A stretch of DNA of 64,000 nt from Streblospio benedicti. Taxonomy: Eukaryota > Annelida > Polychaeta > Spionida > Spionidae. The stretch spans positions 16,942,717-17,006,716 of the forward strand of contig CM032663.1 of assembly GCA_019095985.1 (NCBI GenBank), in the 5' to 3' direction. The position numbers and the translations under genes were made by a program. The notes beneath the pieces are model-generated. The model saw only the letters and a program-made list of their open reading frames with translations. It was not told the DNA's origin and made no database searches. Of this stretch, positions 34,701 to 48,304 are shown piece after piece (positions within the stretch are counted from its first letter, which is position 1; the number at the start of each line of letters is the position of its first letter).

Positions 34701-35366
34701 GAATGAATCATTTGGTTGCAATATTGTTCTAATAATCTGACATCGAAAATACTCAAATTTGGCGAGAAAACGGCCAACACAGAAAAAAAAAACGTGGTTA
34801 ACACTAAAACCGGCCCTCTTTTCTGTTGCAACTCATTCTAGAACATTAAGTACTTATTTGGAAACAGGAAAATCATTGGAAAATGTCTGGTTAACTTGTC
34901 ATAATCATTGCAATTTCAAGAAAAATTCTGTGTTTAGTTTTCATTAAGATCACTGTCATCATTATTTTCTTCCATTTCTTCCTCATATTCATCGTTGTGT
35001 TCAAGTTCCTCTGCAGTTTTTCAACTAAGTCTGTCACTGATGGTGGAAGCACAAGCGAGATGTTCTACATTCACAGCCATGGACAGGGCCACATGAGATA
35101 TTGAAGTTGACATTGTTCTGGTGGTCAGATTGAAATTAACCCTGAGAGGTAATGATGAACCAGGAAGAGGCCGCAAGCCCCAAGAAAGGAAATGGATCCA
35201 CACTAATCATATCAAGCCATTTGTAGTGAATAGTGGCGGTGTGGTGAATGTGGTGGACTAACAAGATCTTTTCTACTCCTCTGGGGTCGCCCGTGCACGT
35301 GAGCGGCTTTACTACGAGTATTGCACTTGAGCTGCTCTACTACGAGTATTGGAGGTCGAATTATTA
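31749..35366. repeat. 3.1-kb unit B with its right flank
   Basis: Second tandem unit, then about 440 bases of flank shared with copy C up to TCGAATTAT. It differs from A by many small indels and one 84-bp fold-back insertion (33056-33139). The flank carries a minus-strand acidic frame (AEELEHNDEYEEEMEENNDD, about 35011-34945) also present in C. No gene is assigned to it. Confidence 0.85.
33056..33139. mobile_element. 84-bp fold-back (MITE-like) insertion present only in unit B
   Basis: CAAATTTAATAATAATTAAG...ATAAATTTG folds on itself, with a nearly perfect central stem around AAGATGAGATGCAATATT. Units A and C read straight through this position (CTCATCCTTCATTATGG), so the insertion postdates the tandem duplication. 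Confidence 0.7.
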
Positions 35367-35479
35367 GAAAGAAAACGAGGAGAGTTCAGTTTTATGGATG
35401 TAACTTCGTGCCTTGGTCGAAGTTTCTTATGAAATGATTGGATGCAGTTAAAGGCTCTACTCCCTCCCACCTACCCTTT

Positions 35480-35579
35480 NNNNNNNNNNNNNNNNNNNNN
35501 NNNNNNNNNNNNNNNNNNNNNNNNNNNNNNNNNNNNNNNNNNNNNNNNNNNNNNNNNNNNNNNNNNNNNNNNNNNNNNN
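35480..35579. other. Assembly gap (100 N)
   Basis: A run of exactly 100 N, the conventional placeholder for unknown length. The second copy of the duplicated segment begins at the first base after it. Confidence 0.98.
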
Positions 35580-37414
35580 ATGTTATAACTAATACTTAGC
35601 AGTTATCCCACATTTTAACCATATTTACAGAGCTATTGGGATTTATGAAGGAACTCCACCAATCAATGTAAAGAACAAGAAATGCTCGTCTGGGAATTTC
35701 TATAAAGGACACATGGTTCCTTTGATCTTGTGTAAATGTAAAGTAATTTCACTTTGAATATATTCATATTAACTATGACTATAACGACGATAAAGCCAAT
35801 CATATTCCTGTTTGGGACATTAATATAATGATTTACATTTATTGCACCTTTTAATTGAAGATACACATGAAATTACATTCTGTAAAAATCTGAAAAGTAT
35901 GCATTGAAAAATCATAACAAGTCGAACATGCAAGCTTCTTTGTGGATTCTGATCATGATTTTAAGCCTGCAAAAAGCCTGCGATACAAACACTTTTTTGA
36001 GGATTAAAAACCGCACTCGCACTCAAACCCACAGTAAAAGTAGCAATTCAGCCCCCAACCCGCAAATTCGAGTGTGGAGACGTGGACCCACGGCCGTACG
36101 GGCTGCCGGGTCCTACCCAGGGCTCTGGTATGTAGACAGTGCACGAGGGGGAAATCCGTGAGAACACCACAGACATAAAAAATGTACTATCACAGCTTTG
36201 CCTGTAATGCTAATTTATGCGACACAGGGTACCTGAATATGAAAAACATGTTAAAATAGTGTATGATATTGATTCTTGCGTAAGAGCAGACCAATAGTAG
36301 CCACAAGATACTAAATTCAGCAAAAAGAATTCTGAGTTCTTTTTGACTATTGTTGTACGCTATGACCTAGTGTTATCCCATTAAACTCTAGCATAAAAGA
36401 GTTTATGCTTTTTCACAGTACAAAGTACTAATTGATGCAGCTTGATGGGTGCACACCCAAACAGTGCCAATTATCAACCGAAAACAATACATGTTTCAGT
36501 GGCCATACAGAGGTGTATTCTATACATACATGTAGGCTTTCAGTTGATCTCTTTTTTATAAATTGATCGTGTGCAAAAAGTGTTTTGATTGTGTTTTTAT
36601 TTTGTATGCAATCACAGTAAATACTAGTCTGATAATGACAATCGATGGCATAATTTTGATAGCTATTTGCGACTTACAAGCGTGTCATTTTTCGTTCATC
36701 TGGATAATTAAAACTTTTTTGTGGAATTAGCAATTTGTAGCTAGTGGTACGGTGGAGTGCCATGAATAAACTAATAGTTCAAATAACAATCATTAATCCT
36801 AAGAAAGACGGCGAAATTGGTTCAAACATTAGCCATATCAATCCTAAACTACGTATAAATAAGTGGTTTAAGCGTGATACTCATCTCATTTTACTTCGTC
36901 CCTGTATGTCTGTATTTATTATCTAAAGCCATTGTTTACAACACCGCTACACCATCGTGCAAAAGTGCACGTAGGTCGCATGTAACAAATTAAAGATTGA
37001 TTGTATCAGCAAATGAAGTCAACAACAAACTAAGAGTCAAACTCTGATCTGCAAACATGATAAAGTGGCTAAATGTAGCGGGAGCTGGTTGCATCCTTTG
37101 TCTTTTTAGGCGTGATATGAAAGGTCGATTCTAAGATGTATCCCATGGGAATGGGAACACCCACACAGTTATTATATGTTTCACATAAAATGGTACACGT
37201 GTATCTTCATCTTAATGATGCTGTCATACATATTCTCCAGTGTATATTCTCATAGATCTTCTGGTAAAAAAACATTCACTATTGTTCATTTTAATAGTCT
37301 CACCCAGCCGCAACCATAAAGCCATTATTTCTGTTTTACATGAAACAAATAGTCAATCATTGCAGAACACTATTTGACGGTAAATCTTCTATTTGTTATA
37401 TATGTATAATATGA

Positions 37415-38849
37415 TTATGATTGTATTACATTATCATAAACAGCCTTACATACAAATCTGCTAGTGGAAAACCGAAATACACGCATTGATTCGCATACTT
37501 GAGTAATGGCAATTTCACATACATTGAGACCCTCCACATCAGTCTTGGCCTGCACTACTCTCCAACACATACTATCAACACATGGGCAATGATAGAGACA
37601 CAGGCCCTTGCTCTTCCATACATACTGCGAGGCCATGGTGCAACACCAATTTTTCCTTGTATCGTCACCAAGTGCAATCCTGATGCCGGTCATCACAAAC
37701 ACGTTGGTAGTCTCAATGTTATCTGCACATTTCAGCTTGTCTCCATACAACTTGCCGTTGTTTGTAGTGGTGCCACTGGTGTGGTTGAGCCTGCATGCTG
37801 TAAAGCTCCTGTAAGCGGGTCCTGGTACGCATGTGGCCAGGTCCCCATCACTAAGCTTGTGCTTTACACTCAAAACGCCGTGTTCAATTTCAGTACGGAT
37901 GCTCGCTAAATTCACACAGATGATTTCCTATCGCGTAAGGATGTCTATATGTGGTTGTGCTTAACAATGGATCCAGCGTAGCATATATATGCGCTCCGCA
38001 GCCGTAGGAGCTTCGGCCCAGAACATGGTGCCAGACAATATAATATACCACCCAGCCATGTCCACGAGCCCGATTCGTAATGTATATCAACCCATTGGGG
38101 TCTGTTCCCAGGCTTGAAACAAGGGGTGATGGGCGCCAACGCTATATGTTCTTCTACAGTCTACAGACTCGCTAGCTGACCAACCACTTCATTGCACACA
38201 GTCTGTGCTTGACTAAGAATGCAATCGCCCAGGAAGCTGACATAGCACGAAACTTCGGGCACACATACGGCAATGTAGGGCTTCACATACGTGTCAGCCT
38301 GGTCGTTGGGTGACATCTCACCACACGTGGCTTGAAACAAGCACTCGTCTTGGTCCCGAGTAGTAAAGCATTCGTCATCCAACAGGCACATAAGTTTGCA
38401 TTTTCCAAGACTTCCCTTCTGCCACCTCCTGATAATAGTTCAGCACACGCCATTTGATAATATTGGTGTGAAACTCCACATTTGAGATGTAAGGTCACAG
38501 TGATAAGCTCACCAGCGAACGTCCTTTTGTAAAGGTCAGCATCGGTGTTACTCTCCTTCCTGCTACAACCAGGGAGTAGGCTACAGTAAAAGGTATTTGA
38601 AGCACTGCTATACTCCGCCCAGCTGAAGAATGCACAGGTTCCTTTAATGGCACAACTGAGTGCACAATACGTTATCTGTTCTGGTGCTAACAACTACGTT
38701 CCATCGGTCGGAGTTGCCACCCAAGTAATTATCGTCTGGGCACTTGGACAGGAGTCGACTTCAAAGAGACTGACCTGGTTTGCAGTTTGTGGTCTCTTAT
38801 CCAGCACACTGTATAGTAACAGAATTTTATAGAGAAGTAGCAGAGCCAT
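37415..38849 (-). pseudogene. Secreted Cys-rich PAN/apple-like protein (gene or pseudogene), copy 2
   Basis: Same arrangement as 22996-24393: MALLLLYKILLLYS start, PAN-like domain, Cys-rich blocks in other frames and the same internal stop. The last frame runs 11 residues further (to 37415) because copy 1's TATGAAAGG is TATGTAAGG here, which would also make a better splice donor (GTATGTAAG) after ...STSRF. Amino-acid changes between the copies are few (DYIE/DNIE, IVLGDN/IALGDD, SKRL/SKGL). Confidence 0.5.
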
Positions 38850-41015
38850 ATCTGGATCCTCTAGTAGTTGATGTTAGATGTCTCTTTTGAGAGCCACTTC
38901 TTTATATCAATCGTGAGTGTGCAGTGGAGAATTGATATCCACAGCGGCGGTATAGTTCCTTTTTGTTCATATTTATATTAGAATTGTGGCATTTTCGTAG
39001 TGACTGTCCTTGATATGATAATAAGGTATTATCACCCATATTTTATATTGTTCTCCTTCAAATGTGGTGGAGATGTCGGGGATTGAACCCGAGACCTTTC
39101 ATAACATGTATTGATGATTGAACTGTGGTAATTTGAAATATTAAATGGGCGTGACCTGTTGCATTAATCAATAGATTTATTATTTGGTTGCTGAATGACA
39201 TATTCGCAGCATACTTAGTGGATATTCATATCCTCTCATTAATCATATCAGTTCTGATGGTTGAACATATTCACAAATTATGGATTTAAGATGTTCAATG
39301 AATCGCTTCTACATATCAATGTAATCAATGATTTGTCAATGTTAGTTGTAGACAGCATCCTATATATTAATACGCTAGTTTGTTTTTGTTTTTACTTTGT
39401 TCGGCTATCTCCTGACCTGACTGGCTGGACGCCATCTAACTACAGGAGATCGTTCATGGGACTGTGCAGTTTTGCACGAATGTGTTTTTCATCGTCAAGA
39501 TGGCCCTGATGGTTGTTAATTAGCGGTTTTATAACAAAAAATAGCATGCAGCGGCAACCATGACAGCATCATGTGGAGTGGTGTGATGTCATAAAGACGC
39601 CAAAGGCGTCACATGTGTTCAAATACTAGGGATTACCACCATTTTGCCAATTGGGCTATGTGTACATTAGAACCTTCAATCAAGACCACATCTATAAATA
39701 CACCACGTCTATAATAAGATGATTTATAACATTCCCAGGTCTTCATTAAAAAGACCAGTGCAAACATCCCTAAAGAGACCATCCCTATATTAAACCACTT
39801 GACGCCAGTCCTTGGGCAGTTTTAATAGGGATGTTGTACTGAAGTGTTATGTATCTGTGCCATTGCCGCCATAGATACTAATTTTTCATCCAATAGCGTT
39901 TGCACATTAGATGCCAAGTGCATTTTCAGTGAACAATGACTTATTTGGGAAAATATACTTGTCTTCGCCACGTATACACACATCCAAGCTCAGAAATCCA
40001 TTGCTTGATCTGTTGCTTGACTTCTTACTCATTGCAAAGGATTCTATATTGTGGTTTAAGATCTTCCCTATCTCAATTTACCTTCGGTCTTAAAGGTTGT
40101 TCCAAAAGACTCTTTCCCCATATCATACTTGATACTTGGAAGTTGCTAAGTTGTCAGTACAATGATGTGTGCCAATATTATTTATTTGTATGTACTAAAT
40201 AACAGAGCCAATGTTACAAAGTATCACCCATGCCCACAATTTGCACAAGGGTGGTTGCTGGAGAAAAAGAGTGCTGTACCCATTTCATACACTTTACTCT
40301 ATATATCCCTTTCCTATGTCCATGGATGGGTGGTGGTGCTGTCAGGACGTGGGTAAGTGTCGTCAGGACAAGGGTGCTTGAAAAAATAAAATGCTGTAAA
40401 AAACATATGTATACACTCACCAAATATGTCTTTTTTCTATGTCCATGGAGGGCATTGTGTTGCCATTTACATCGACACTAACATTTCCTCCACTAGATTT
40501 TCATTTTACATGCAAAGTCAAAGTATTTCACCAATGATTTAATTGGGATCGACTTATACGATTATGAAACTGATGTGGTTCTCAGCATGCCTCTTTGATC
40601 ACACAGGTATAAGCTAGTATTTGATTAATGTGGCAACACAATATATAATACAGGCGTAATTCAAGTACCCAAATTCGACACACATTTATGACATTAATTT
40701 TTAACAGGGCAAGATCTAAAAGCCGTGTTCCACTGGGGCCGGCGCACTGGGATCTTATGCTTAGCTGATAAAAATTGGTGGGAAATCCAGATTTTGCCCT
40801 GTACGCCAACTGCCTGCTGGCTACGCCAACCCCGCGTTCCTCGGCCGTTTTACATGCGCCAAACGGTCGCTGAGAGTCCGCCCCAAAAATATTTCTAGGA
40901 ACATTATCTATCGGTCAGCTCTTGTATACGCTCCCGAGGTATATTGCTGCTCAAACCTTCCTCAGCGTATGCGTACAAAAATCATCAATGCATTGGTTTT
41001 TGTACGTCGACCATA

Positions 41016-41083
41016 TGCCAAACATGCGCCAAACATATGCCAAACATACGCCAAACGTACACCAAACATGCGCCGAACATGTA
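41016..41083. repeat. Tandem GCCAAACATGCG repeats, copy 2
   Basis: Counterpart of 26530-26598 with the same number of units and small changes (CATAAGCC becomes CATATGCC). Confidence 0.75.
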
Positions 41084-41626
41084 CCGTGTATTGGGAGCAA
41101 ATGGTGGGCAGATGAAACGTTGGCGTAATAAGGTTGGCGCATCTTTAGCGTACAATGGCGTACATTCGGCAGCTCGTCGACGTATTTGCGACATATGTTC
41201 AGCGGATAGCAGTGCTGACGCCTTCAGGCGCGGGGCGAACGCCATACGGGTGCCCGGTGAGACTATTTTGTGTGCGTCAAGTTTGCGCTTAATGCCAAAA
41301 GGAGTTATCTCTCAGGAGATGGTCGTCGCACAACTCGCTTTGCCCAGGCCTTAACTAAAATTGAGTAAATGTGTTATGTCAAAGTGTTTATACAATTGTC
41401 CTATTTCAATCAATATAATGAGCTCAATCGACATTTTAATGTACTTATATTAAAATAAGGTTTTATAACATACGTTTTACGTGGCCTTAAAAAGTGACAT
41501 ACTTTTTTACACATTTTACCTATGAAGTGACACACTTAAAATTTCGCATCCAATGGACAGCCGACACACGTCAAGTTTTTTTTTTCTATATAGCTAGCAT
41601 ATTAAAAGTGACAAGAGAATTTTCTA

Positions 41627-42915
41627 AGGGCTGAGTCATTATTTAAGAAGTGGGGGGGGTCGGAAGTTTTTATAGACATCGGTGTTTCTAGCTTCTGACC
41701 CCCCCCCCACCCCCACGGGTTTGCAAATCAAACATATGACGCCCCCCCCCCCGCACGTTTGTAAATCAAACATATGACCCCCCCACGGGTTCGCAAATCA
41801 AACATATGACCCCCACAACATCGAAATATATGCCTGAAATATGAACTTCCGACTCCCCCCCCCCACACACACACACACTTTAGTATATATAAGTTACCTA
41901 GCATATGACACCCCCATTTCAACATGCCCTGTTTATGTATTAGCATAGCATTGTACTGTCATATCTGCAGTACAAATTTGCAAAATTATTTAGCTATATG
42001 TATGAAACTATGAATGAATGAAACAAGTTTTTACCCAGTATATTAAATGCAATAAACAAAATGTAATACAAGCTGTATATATTAACTTGTCATGATATAA
42101 AAGGACTGATGCTATTTAATTGAATTGAGAGAAAGCGATTTAATCTTCAATCTGTTATTTTGAAAAAAAAGTAAAATAATTTATATTGTATTTTCCGAAA
42201 ATAAAAGTTAGTAGTTAGTCGAAAGACAATTAAACATAATATAATTCAATCTTGATAAAGGGTTTCACAATCCATTTCATAAGTTTCTTGCATTGGCTCA
42301 GACAATTGCTCTAATATAAGAGCCGATGAGGTATTATCAAAAACTCTAAATTCCATTAATAGCACCAGTCCTTTCATGTCATGACAAGTTAACTTTGATA
42401 TATTTTTAAGCAGTACAAATTCTTGGGGAAGACACTTGTTACTAAAAGAATTTTTTCCATCCAATCACTAAAACCCTCTGTCAAAAGCATTTTGGCAAAT
42501 ATGAGCAATACAATTGCATGTGTTGAGTGTTGACATGTGAAACTAGTTACAGAATTACAAGATATTTTATACAACCAAATGATTGATCACATACCAAAGA
42601 AATAGATCAGGACATTCTACCAGTAAATTTACAAAATTTGAACATTTGAAGCCCCCCCCCGTAAAATTTCAAGAATCAGAATATTTGCCACCCCCCCCCC
42701 CCCCCCCATATTCTTCCAGTTTAAACTTCTGACCACCCCCCCCCCCCAACTTCCATTTTGAAACTTTTGACCCCCCCCCACAACATTCGAATTCAAACTT
42801 CTGAACACCCCCCCCACACACACACACACCACAACATTCAAATTCAAACATCTGATCCCCCCCCTCCCCCCAGTTTTTTTCCGACCCCCCACGGCTTAAA
42901 TAATGACTCAGCCCT
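41627..42915. mobile_element. Poly-G/poly-C terminal-inverted-repeat element, copy 2
   Basis: Same element as 27120-28389, with different lengths of C-runs and CA-runs, as expected for unstable simple repeats or for sequencing error in homopolymers. Confidence 0.7.
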
Positions 42916-43186
42916 AAAGTCTTTGAAAGGGACACAATGACACACCGGATCCCACGCAGATCTTTAGTTAGTGTTCCATGATGGGAACTGAACTTCAAAA
43001 ATCCAAATGTATTGCATACAACGCCTAGTCCCTGCTATGCTCGTTGTATGCTACTAAAATATCATTTACGTTTTTGGTTTATACGTCAGCACTTCTCCAA
43101 ATAAAGTTTGTGATAAGATCGTTGACCTCGGCCTCCTAATAAGAGACTTTAGAGAAGACACTCTTTAACTGGCTGTTTCACAAACT

Positions 43187-45891
43187 GAAAATCACGAAAT
43201 AGAGTTTCACCAGTTTCAAATGGTATTGACGCCCACCTGTAGTAATTTATTGTTACAGCTTTTAATTAAGGGGCAAAATATAAAGGCCAATTTACAGGGA
43301 TGTAGCAGCCAGCTCGTGCACCTGTGCACAAGTACATGAATCTCACATTTGTGGGATGAGCGTCTGGCGACGAGACACAGCTGTCTGCTGCTGACATTTC
43401 GTATGTTCTTCTTGGCTCCTAAACGGACTAAATATAGCTGGTACATTTTTTAAAGTTCTGTTGATTAGGTATGTAGCACAGGGGTTCATGGTATCATCAC
43501 AGATTAGTTAAAGTAGCAGTGAACCCACAGATACCATGGTATCTTTTTGTAATTTGCAGAATGAGACCAATATCACCGTTACTATCTCACCATTTCAGCA
43601 CGGCATAACATATTTATTTGTATGACAAATATTTGACATTTAGGCAATAATTCGCATACTATGAGAACAGTTGTGATTGGTGACTAGCCCTACTAAATCT
43701 TGTCTTTGGCATGAAGGTCAGAAGGTGGTCACCATTGGTGACCAATTGCGCTTGCCTAATTTAGTGGCTTTAGTCTTCTGCATCATGTGGCTTGAGAAGC
43801 AAAGAGAGCCGTTTATGATCAATGCCTCATGCATTAATAATATGAAATATATGTATATATAGCTGTTGTCTGCACTTATGATACAATGCATCATTGTCTA
43901 TTTACAGCATTTACGCTGCTATGAACCTTTATGCAATGGGTAATGATTAAGTGAAGGGCTATAAATTTGCATGGCATAGGCCAGGAAAACTACACACGGA
44001 AGTTAAGTTGGGCGATAATATAGGCAGATTTTGCGCAATAGCGTGTTTTCTGGTTACGTGCTAAGATAATGACGTGTCGCAATACAGTGAGCGGTGTGAG
44101 CCTAATCTATTGATCTGTTTTGATTGGAGACCACGGGAAAGCTTCTGCGCAAAATTGGGACTTTGCACTTTTATAGACCTTTTAGAATCTTGCAAAATGA
44201 TTAATATTTCAACACTTAAAATGTACCCGGTATTCATGTAACCCTGTGGGTTCATGCCATTTTTCATTCTTTCATGTTCATCTTCTTATAGTTCTTCTAA
44301 TATGTTTATATTTGCTTATCATTTCTATTTGACACATTGGTAGCCTCTTTCTACCAATGTGTACACTTTCATTTCAATAGTTCATCTTCTTTATACTCTA
44401 CCTTTTTTATGCAATAGTTCAATATTTTCCCTTAACAAGACTTACATTACCACAGTTCACAAATCATAATCTCATCCTTCATTATGGTACTTGTTTTTAT
44501 TCATATTGCTCTTGTGTAAGATTAGTTGTACTATTTTATTTGTGTGAATGTTTTTAAGTCAGATGTGGTTAGGTTCTGAAAGAAGTTGGAGCCATTACTA
44601 GAATAAAGTTGTTGATTATGTTATTAATACGTGTTGTTTGCAAGCACGTTACATTCATAATGATTGTTTATAGCTATAGAACCAAACAAAAATAGTGTAT
44701 CGGTGGTATGTGTTAGTGAGAATGCTAGCATCTATATATTTATTGAGTTATGTTTGTTCAAAGTGCTTTGGTTGATTTTTTTTCCAATTTAACAATTATA
44801 AATACTAGCGATACTAGGGTGCATCCAGTGGCTCCAAAATCACGCTGAATGTCTTTCCATGGCGTATAATTACCTACATTTGTATATCGCCTGTATTATA
44901 TTGTCATATTTTGCATCTGTATTTGACTCTTTACCAAAGTTATGTGTCTTTTCACGTTTATGTCTTGATCAGTAAATGATGAACAAAGACTGTATTATAT
45001 CAGTGAACCCACCGGTAGATTATGTAACACTGAATATATGCACAGTGTAAAAGAGATTCCCGTAGACCGATACTGCCCCCAGCTGTCATACTTGGTCTAT
45101 TATCACGTCAATATAACTCTATACAATATCAGGCGATATATAGCATGTTCTTCCTAAGTGAAACCTGGAAAAAACACCAAATCGTTATGCATGTTTTGAC
45201 CTAATTGGGAAGATGTCAAGGGCTGAAAAGCAAGTTTTAACCAATACCATTGCAATATTATACTAATAATCTGACATCGAAAATACTCAAATTTGGCGAG
45301 AAAACGGCCAACACAGAAAAAAAAACGTGGTCAACACTAAAACCGGCCCTCTTTTCTGTTGCAACTCATTCTAGAACATTAAGTACTTATTTGGAAACAG
45401 GAAAATCATTGGAAAATGTCTGGTTAACTTGTCTATCATTGCAATTTCAAGAAAAATTCTGTGTTTAGTTTTCAAGATCACTGTCATCATTATTTTCTTC
45501 CATTTCTTCCTCATATTCATCGTTTTGTTCAAGTTCCTCTGCAGTTTTTCAACTAAGTCTGTCAATGATGGTGGAAGCACAAGCGAGCTGTTCTACATTC
45601 ACAGCCATGGACAGGGCCACATGAGATATTGAAATTGACATTGTTCTGGTGGTCAGATTGAAATTAACCCTGAGAGGTAATGATGAACCAGGAAGAGGCC
45701 GCAAGCCCCAAGAAAGGAAATGGATCCACACTAATCATATCAAGCCATTTGTAGTGAATAGTGGCGGTGTGGTGAATGTGGTGGACTAACAAAATCTTTT
45801 CTACTCCCTGGGGTCGCCCGTGCACGTGAGCGGCTCTACTACGAGTATTGCACTTGAGCTGCTCTACTACGAGTATTGGAGGTCGAATTAT
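43187..45891. repeat. 3.1-kb unit C, single copy with a 750-bp deletion
   Basis: It matches unit A from GAAAATCACGAAATAGAG but jumps from the equivalent of about 30782 to 31533 at the junction near 45250. It then continues through the same right flank as unit B up to TCGAATTAT. Confidence 0.85.
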
Positions 45892-46929
45892 CATTATAAG
45901 CTGAAAGCTTATTCCGATTTGTGTAGCAGCAACACGGCACCCACTTTCTAGCAGTCTACATGAGACTAAATCTAGCCGCCAGAGCCAGTTAGCTCACTTG
46001 CTGTTATCTGTTTGCTAGCGACTGGCAAAAAATTTCGTATGTTTTACCATTCAGAATGTCATAATTTCTTATATTCAACTCAACTAGGTGCTATGCGTTT
46101 GTACAAGAATGCTATATGGAAGGTAGCAAACAAGTGTTTGGCTATGAAACGGATACAGTTCAAACTTTGTCTGAAGAGGGAGCTAATAGACGCTACTCAA
46201 TTAATTTTGCTCCACAACCACGATGGCGAGAAATATGAGAAACCTACAATACAGCTGCTAATGACATAAGCACTCGTGTTGCAACATAAGCATGTCAAGG
46301 ATAGTTCTATCATATCGGAAGTAGTAGAAAGTATAATATAAAGTGCAAAATAGTCTTCACCAAATTATATTTTAGATATAACACCAACTAATATTGGTCG
46401 GCAGAACTACGATATAAGATATCCAAATTTAATACCAATAATTTAGATCACAAAAAAATTATTTCTGAAATCATTTATACCCCCTCTGCACAAAACTATG
46501 GAACGATTTCGAGCGAACAGGACCCATCAAATCATAGCAGAATGAGAATGGGGTCTTTAGTGGTTTGTAAATTGCCATGCAGAAAGAAATCACACCTTAT
46601 CGATTATGATATGTGTGACCGTATGCCATTTGGCTAAAGAGGTGACACAACACATTTCTTTTCGTATATTGTCCTGCAGCTCAAAGACAGAATTGTTGAC
46701 GGTTCAGAGATACCAATGTATTGTTCAGACCATAGAAAATTATCAGTAAATAACAGAAATATCAAACTTTTCATTAATATATTAGTAAATGGGAACAAAA
46801 TAAGAAATTGACAACATTATTTTTAACATATTTTTGACTTATCAACAATACTCAAAGATTTGTAAGAATTCAGGACAAATAAAAAACTTTTCACCTCTTT
46901 TCAACCCATTATGATGTTATCATTTAAGG
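45892..46929. other. No confident feature
   Basis: Unique sequence after the duplicated block. The open frame at 46012-46269 has no recognisable motif. Quality appears to fall from about 46900, where short homopolymer runs become frequent. Confidence 0.45.
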
Positions 46930-48204
46930 GGGCATATTTTTTTTTTGTTTTTAATGTCAAGAACCCCTTTGTTTTTTTAATGTTTTAAATTGCCCAAAAT
47001 AAATAAATTAAATTAAATAAAATATAAAGTGCCCCACCGGAGAGGGGATAAAACATTAGTTCGAGCATGATTTGAAAAAATATAAGCTATTCAAAAGTTA
47101 AAAAACCCGGAAAGGATAAAAAGGAATTTTTTTTGACGGGTGTTCCATAAAAACCACTGCAACTATTTGGGAAAAAAGGGAGTTGGGGATTAGATTCCCC
47201 CCGGGCCCCGGAAAAGACGCCAAATGTTTTCCATTGTCCTTGATATCCTTCATCATCAATTTGCTGATACTACATGTAAAAGAAGCACCGATGTCATCCC
47301 TAGAAGAAACCATAGACAGGGGCTACTTAAAAAAAAACGCTTAAAAAGCAGCAAGTATCTGGCAGTACATGCAGTCCATTTTTTTTTCCCATATACTCGG
47401 AAAGCAGGGGGCCCCAACCTACTGTAAAACAGCGGGACATTTTTTCCCCGCTACTTTTCCCCCCTAGAGGGGAAGCTGCAACAGTATTCAATTCTAAGCC
47501 GGCCCCCAGCGGGCCGAGTTTTTAAAAAAGCCCCATTTGTCAATTTAGCTTTGTAATTTTTTTTTTTTAAAATTTTTTTTTGGGAAAAAAAATGGGAAAA
47601 CCTATTTTTAAAAACCCTTTTTTTTGGGGGGGCCCAAAAAAAATTTTTTCCCTTTTTTTTTTAAAAAAAGGGGGGGTTTTTTTTTTAAAAAAAATTTTTT
47701 TTTTTTTTTTAAAAACCCCCCCTTTTTTTGGTTTGGGGTTTTCCCCTTTTTTTTTAAAAATTTTTTTTTTTAAAATTTTTCCTTTAAAAAAAAATTTTTT
47801 TTTTTTTATTTTTTTTTTTTTAAAAATTTTTTTTTCCCCTTTTTTTAAAAAAATTTTTTTTTTTTTTCCTTTCCAAACCTTTTAATTTTTTTTTTTATAA
47901 GGGGTTTTTTTTTTGGGGCCCAAAAAAAATTTAAATTTTTTGGGTTTTTGGGGAAAAAAAAAAAACCCCCCAAAAAAAAAAAAAATTTTTTAAAAAAAGG
48001 GGGGGGGGGGGCCAAATTTTTCCCCCCAAAACCCCCCTTTTTTTTGGGAAAAAAAAGGGGGCCTTTTTTTTTTTTGTTTAAAAAAAAAAATATTTTGGGG
48101 TTTTTTTTTTTAAATTTAATTTTTTTTTTAAAAAAAAAAAAAAAGGGGCCTTTAAAAATTTTTTTTTTTTTAAAAAAAAGTTAAAAAAATTTTTTTTTTT
48201 TTTA
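46930..48204. other. Low-quality homopolymer sequence, probably artefact
   Basis: From about 47560 onward the sequence is almost entirely runs of 3-15 identical bases (T, A, G or C blocks), and it stops at an N gap. This looks like an uncorrected read end. Open frames here (Phe/Lys-rich) have no meaning. A normal-looking patch lies at 47220-47345. Confidence 0.85.
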
Positions 48205-48304
48205 NNNNNNNNNNNNNNNNNNNNNNNNNNNNNNNNNNNNNNNNNNNNNNNNNNNNNNNNNNNNNNNNNNNNNNNNNNNNNNNNNNNNNNNNNNNNNNNN
48301 NNNN
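48205..48304. other. Assembly gap (100 N)
   Basis: A run of exactly 100 N directly after the homopolymer stretch. Confidence 0.98.

Larger units (their letters stand above)
35580..43186. repeat. 7.6-kb duplicated segment, copy 2
   Basis: Collinear with 21138-28673. The gene-like frames, hairpins and the poly-C element all recur in order. Indels are mostly one to a few bases, with one insertion of about 30 bases (ACGTGGCCTTAAAAAGTG, near 41479) absent from copy 1. Confidence 0.9.

Noticed and set aside
35040-35260. Plus-strand stretch ending WIHTNHIKPFVV, also at 45560-45790, faintly like the tail of a retroelement integrase
   Set aside because: Too short, with no other part of such an element beside it and no terminal repeats; the resemblance may be chance.
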